Shown here one piece after another: positions 63,525 to 64,000 of a DNA stretch of 64,000 bases (position 1 is its first letter; each line of letters starts with the position of its first letter). Below the pieces are notes generated by a model. It saw nothing but the letters and a program-made list of their open reading frames with translations. It was not told where the DNA came from and ran no database searches. Origin of the DNA: Mesorhizobium sp. M1D.F.Ca.ET.043.01.1.1 (GTDB taxonomy: Bacteria > Pseudomonadota > Alphaproteobacteria > Rhizobiales > Rhizobiaceae). Where the stretch lies: contig NZ_CP034444.1 in assembly GCF_003952385.1 (NCBI RefSeq), positions 4,154,001 through 4,218,000 on the forward strand. The letters run 5' to 3'. A program made the translations under genes and the position numbers.

Positions 63525-64000
63525 ATGGCCGTTACCGTGTCTCCGGAGCGCGACGTCGTCGTCCCTCCCATCCAACGCGCATTCCGCGAAGCGCTCTACG
63601 CCGGCGCCATCGCGCTCGGCCTGTTCGTGCTGTTCATCGGCCTCAGGACCGACCAGAACATCAGCAACGAATTGATCTTGGTGCAACGCTGGGGCCTGCT
63701 TGCCCTGGTGGTCATTGCCACCGCCGTCGGCCGCTTCCTCTATGTCGGCTACGCGCAGCCGGCGATGGAGCGGGCCAAGGCGGAAAAGGCCAAGGCGCCG
63801 GCCGCCGTCGCGGCCGAACCGGGCTTTGTGCGGCGCAACTTCAACAGGATTGGCGTCACGGTGCTGATCGCCTATCCAGTCGTGATGGTCCTGGCGTTCG
63901 GCTTCCAGGGCTCGCTGAAATGGGTCGACAATTTCGGCATCCAGATCCTGATCTACGTGATGCTGGCCTGGGGCCTCAACATCGTCGTCGGGCTGGCAGG
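63525..64000 (+). CDS. livM: Branched-chain amino acid ABC transporter permease LivM, 3' end missing
   Basis: Begins MAVTVSPERDVVVPP at 63525 and is open to the last base of the window (158 codons). An N-terminal membrane region (LYAGAIALGLFVLFIGL, LLALVVIATAVGRF), a charged linker with AKAEKAKAPAAVA, and then the LivM core start (IQILIYVMLAWGLNIVVGLA). The partner of LivH in the permease; the ATPase genes should follow. Confidence 0.92.
   Translation, partial: MAVTVSPERDVVVPPIQRAFREALYAGAIALGLFVLFIGLRTDQNISNELILVQRWGLLALVVIATAVGRFLYVGYAQPAMERAKAEKAKAPAAVAAEPGFVRRNFNRIGVTVLIAYPVVMVLAFGFQGSLKWVDNFGIQILIYVMLAWGLNIVVGLA

Overview
The window looks like a piece of a Mesorhizobium (Rhizobiales) chromosome that crosses the edge of a symbiosis island. 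Three things point there: a rhizobial Ulp1-type effector, a complete trb conjugation cluster and fixNOQP-fixGHIS on the left; a tyrosine integrase beside a tRNA-Ser gene at about 31.7 kb; and a tightly packed, high-GC housekeeping chromosome on the right. The genus call is inference from gene content and order, not from a database search.

Left part, 1-31.66 kb (accessory, read as one end of an integrative and conjugative element). It opens with the 3' part of a C48/Ulp1 cysteine protease whose tail is seven perfectly phased 21-residue repeats plus a partial one. Next comes traG, a small ribbon-helix-helix gene, and trbBCDEJLFGI plus a DUF2274 gene. These are almost all overlapping or abutting, so they look like one transcription unit for a mating-pair-formation type IV secretion system. 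No relaxase or origin of transfer is in the window. A microaerobic respiration block follows: hemN and fnrN are divergent around an FNR-type palindrome, then fixNOQP (cbb3 oxidase) and fixGHIS (its assembly and copper supply). A second FNR-type site lies upstream of fixN. From 24.3 to 30.2 kb the island is decayed: gene remnants, imperfect duplications, an orphan FNR-type site, a UbiH-family hydroxylase, a frameshifted GGDEF-EAL gene, about 840 bp with no gene, and two small unknown genes next to the integrase.

Boundary, 30.2-31.75 kb. The integrase gene reads away from tRNA-Ser(CGA), and the 3' end of the tRNA faces the island. This is the usual layout of a site-specific integration end.

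Right part, 31.75-64 kb (core chromosome with small insertions). The order is rplU-rpmA, a GNAT acetyltransferase, an EEP-family nuclease/phosphatase, obgE-proB-proA-nadD, then a nested pair of insertion sequences (an IS630 element inside an IS5-family element, which itself sits in a palindromic repeat). After that come an MFS transporter, an MscS channel, rsfS-rlmH, an envC-like gene, ctpA, a divergent polysaccharide deacetylase gene, rppH, alr and dadA (alanine catabolism), a truncated phospholipase D-like gene, a LysR gene, mmsA, and two paralogous small exported proteins. Next is a hydroxyproline-type catabolic cluster (GntR regulator, DHDPS-family lyase, FAD dehydrogenase, 4-hydroxyproline epimerase) with a readable promoter and operators. 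The window ends with a LysR gene, an orphan ectoine-synthase-like gene, livH, and a livM that runs off the end.

The most interesting signals are the tRNA-Ser integration end, the self-consistent CTGAT-N4-ATCAG variant of the anaerobic box at three places on the island, the repeat-tailed effector, the pair of small exported proteins with a shared unrecognised motif, and several places where palindromic repeats or IS elements have entered or touched genes (the proB stop codon, the hypO 5' end, the nadD-rsfS interval). I did not find a clearly new multi-gene system.
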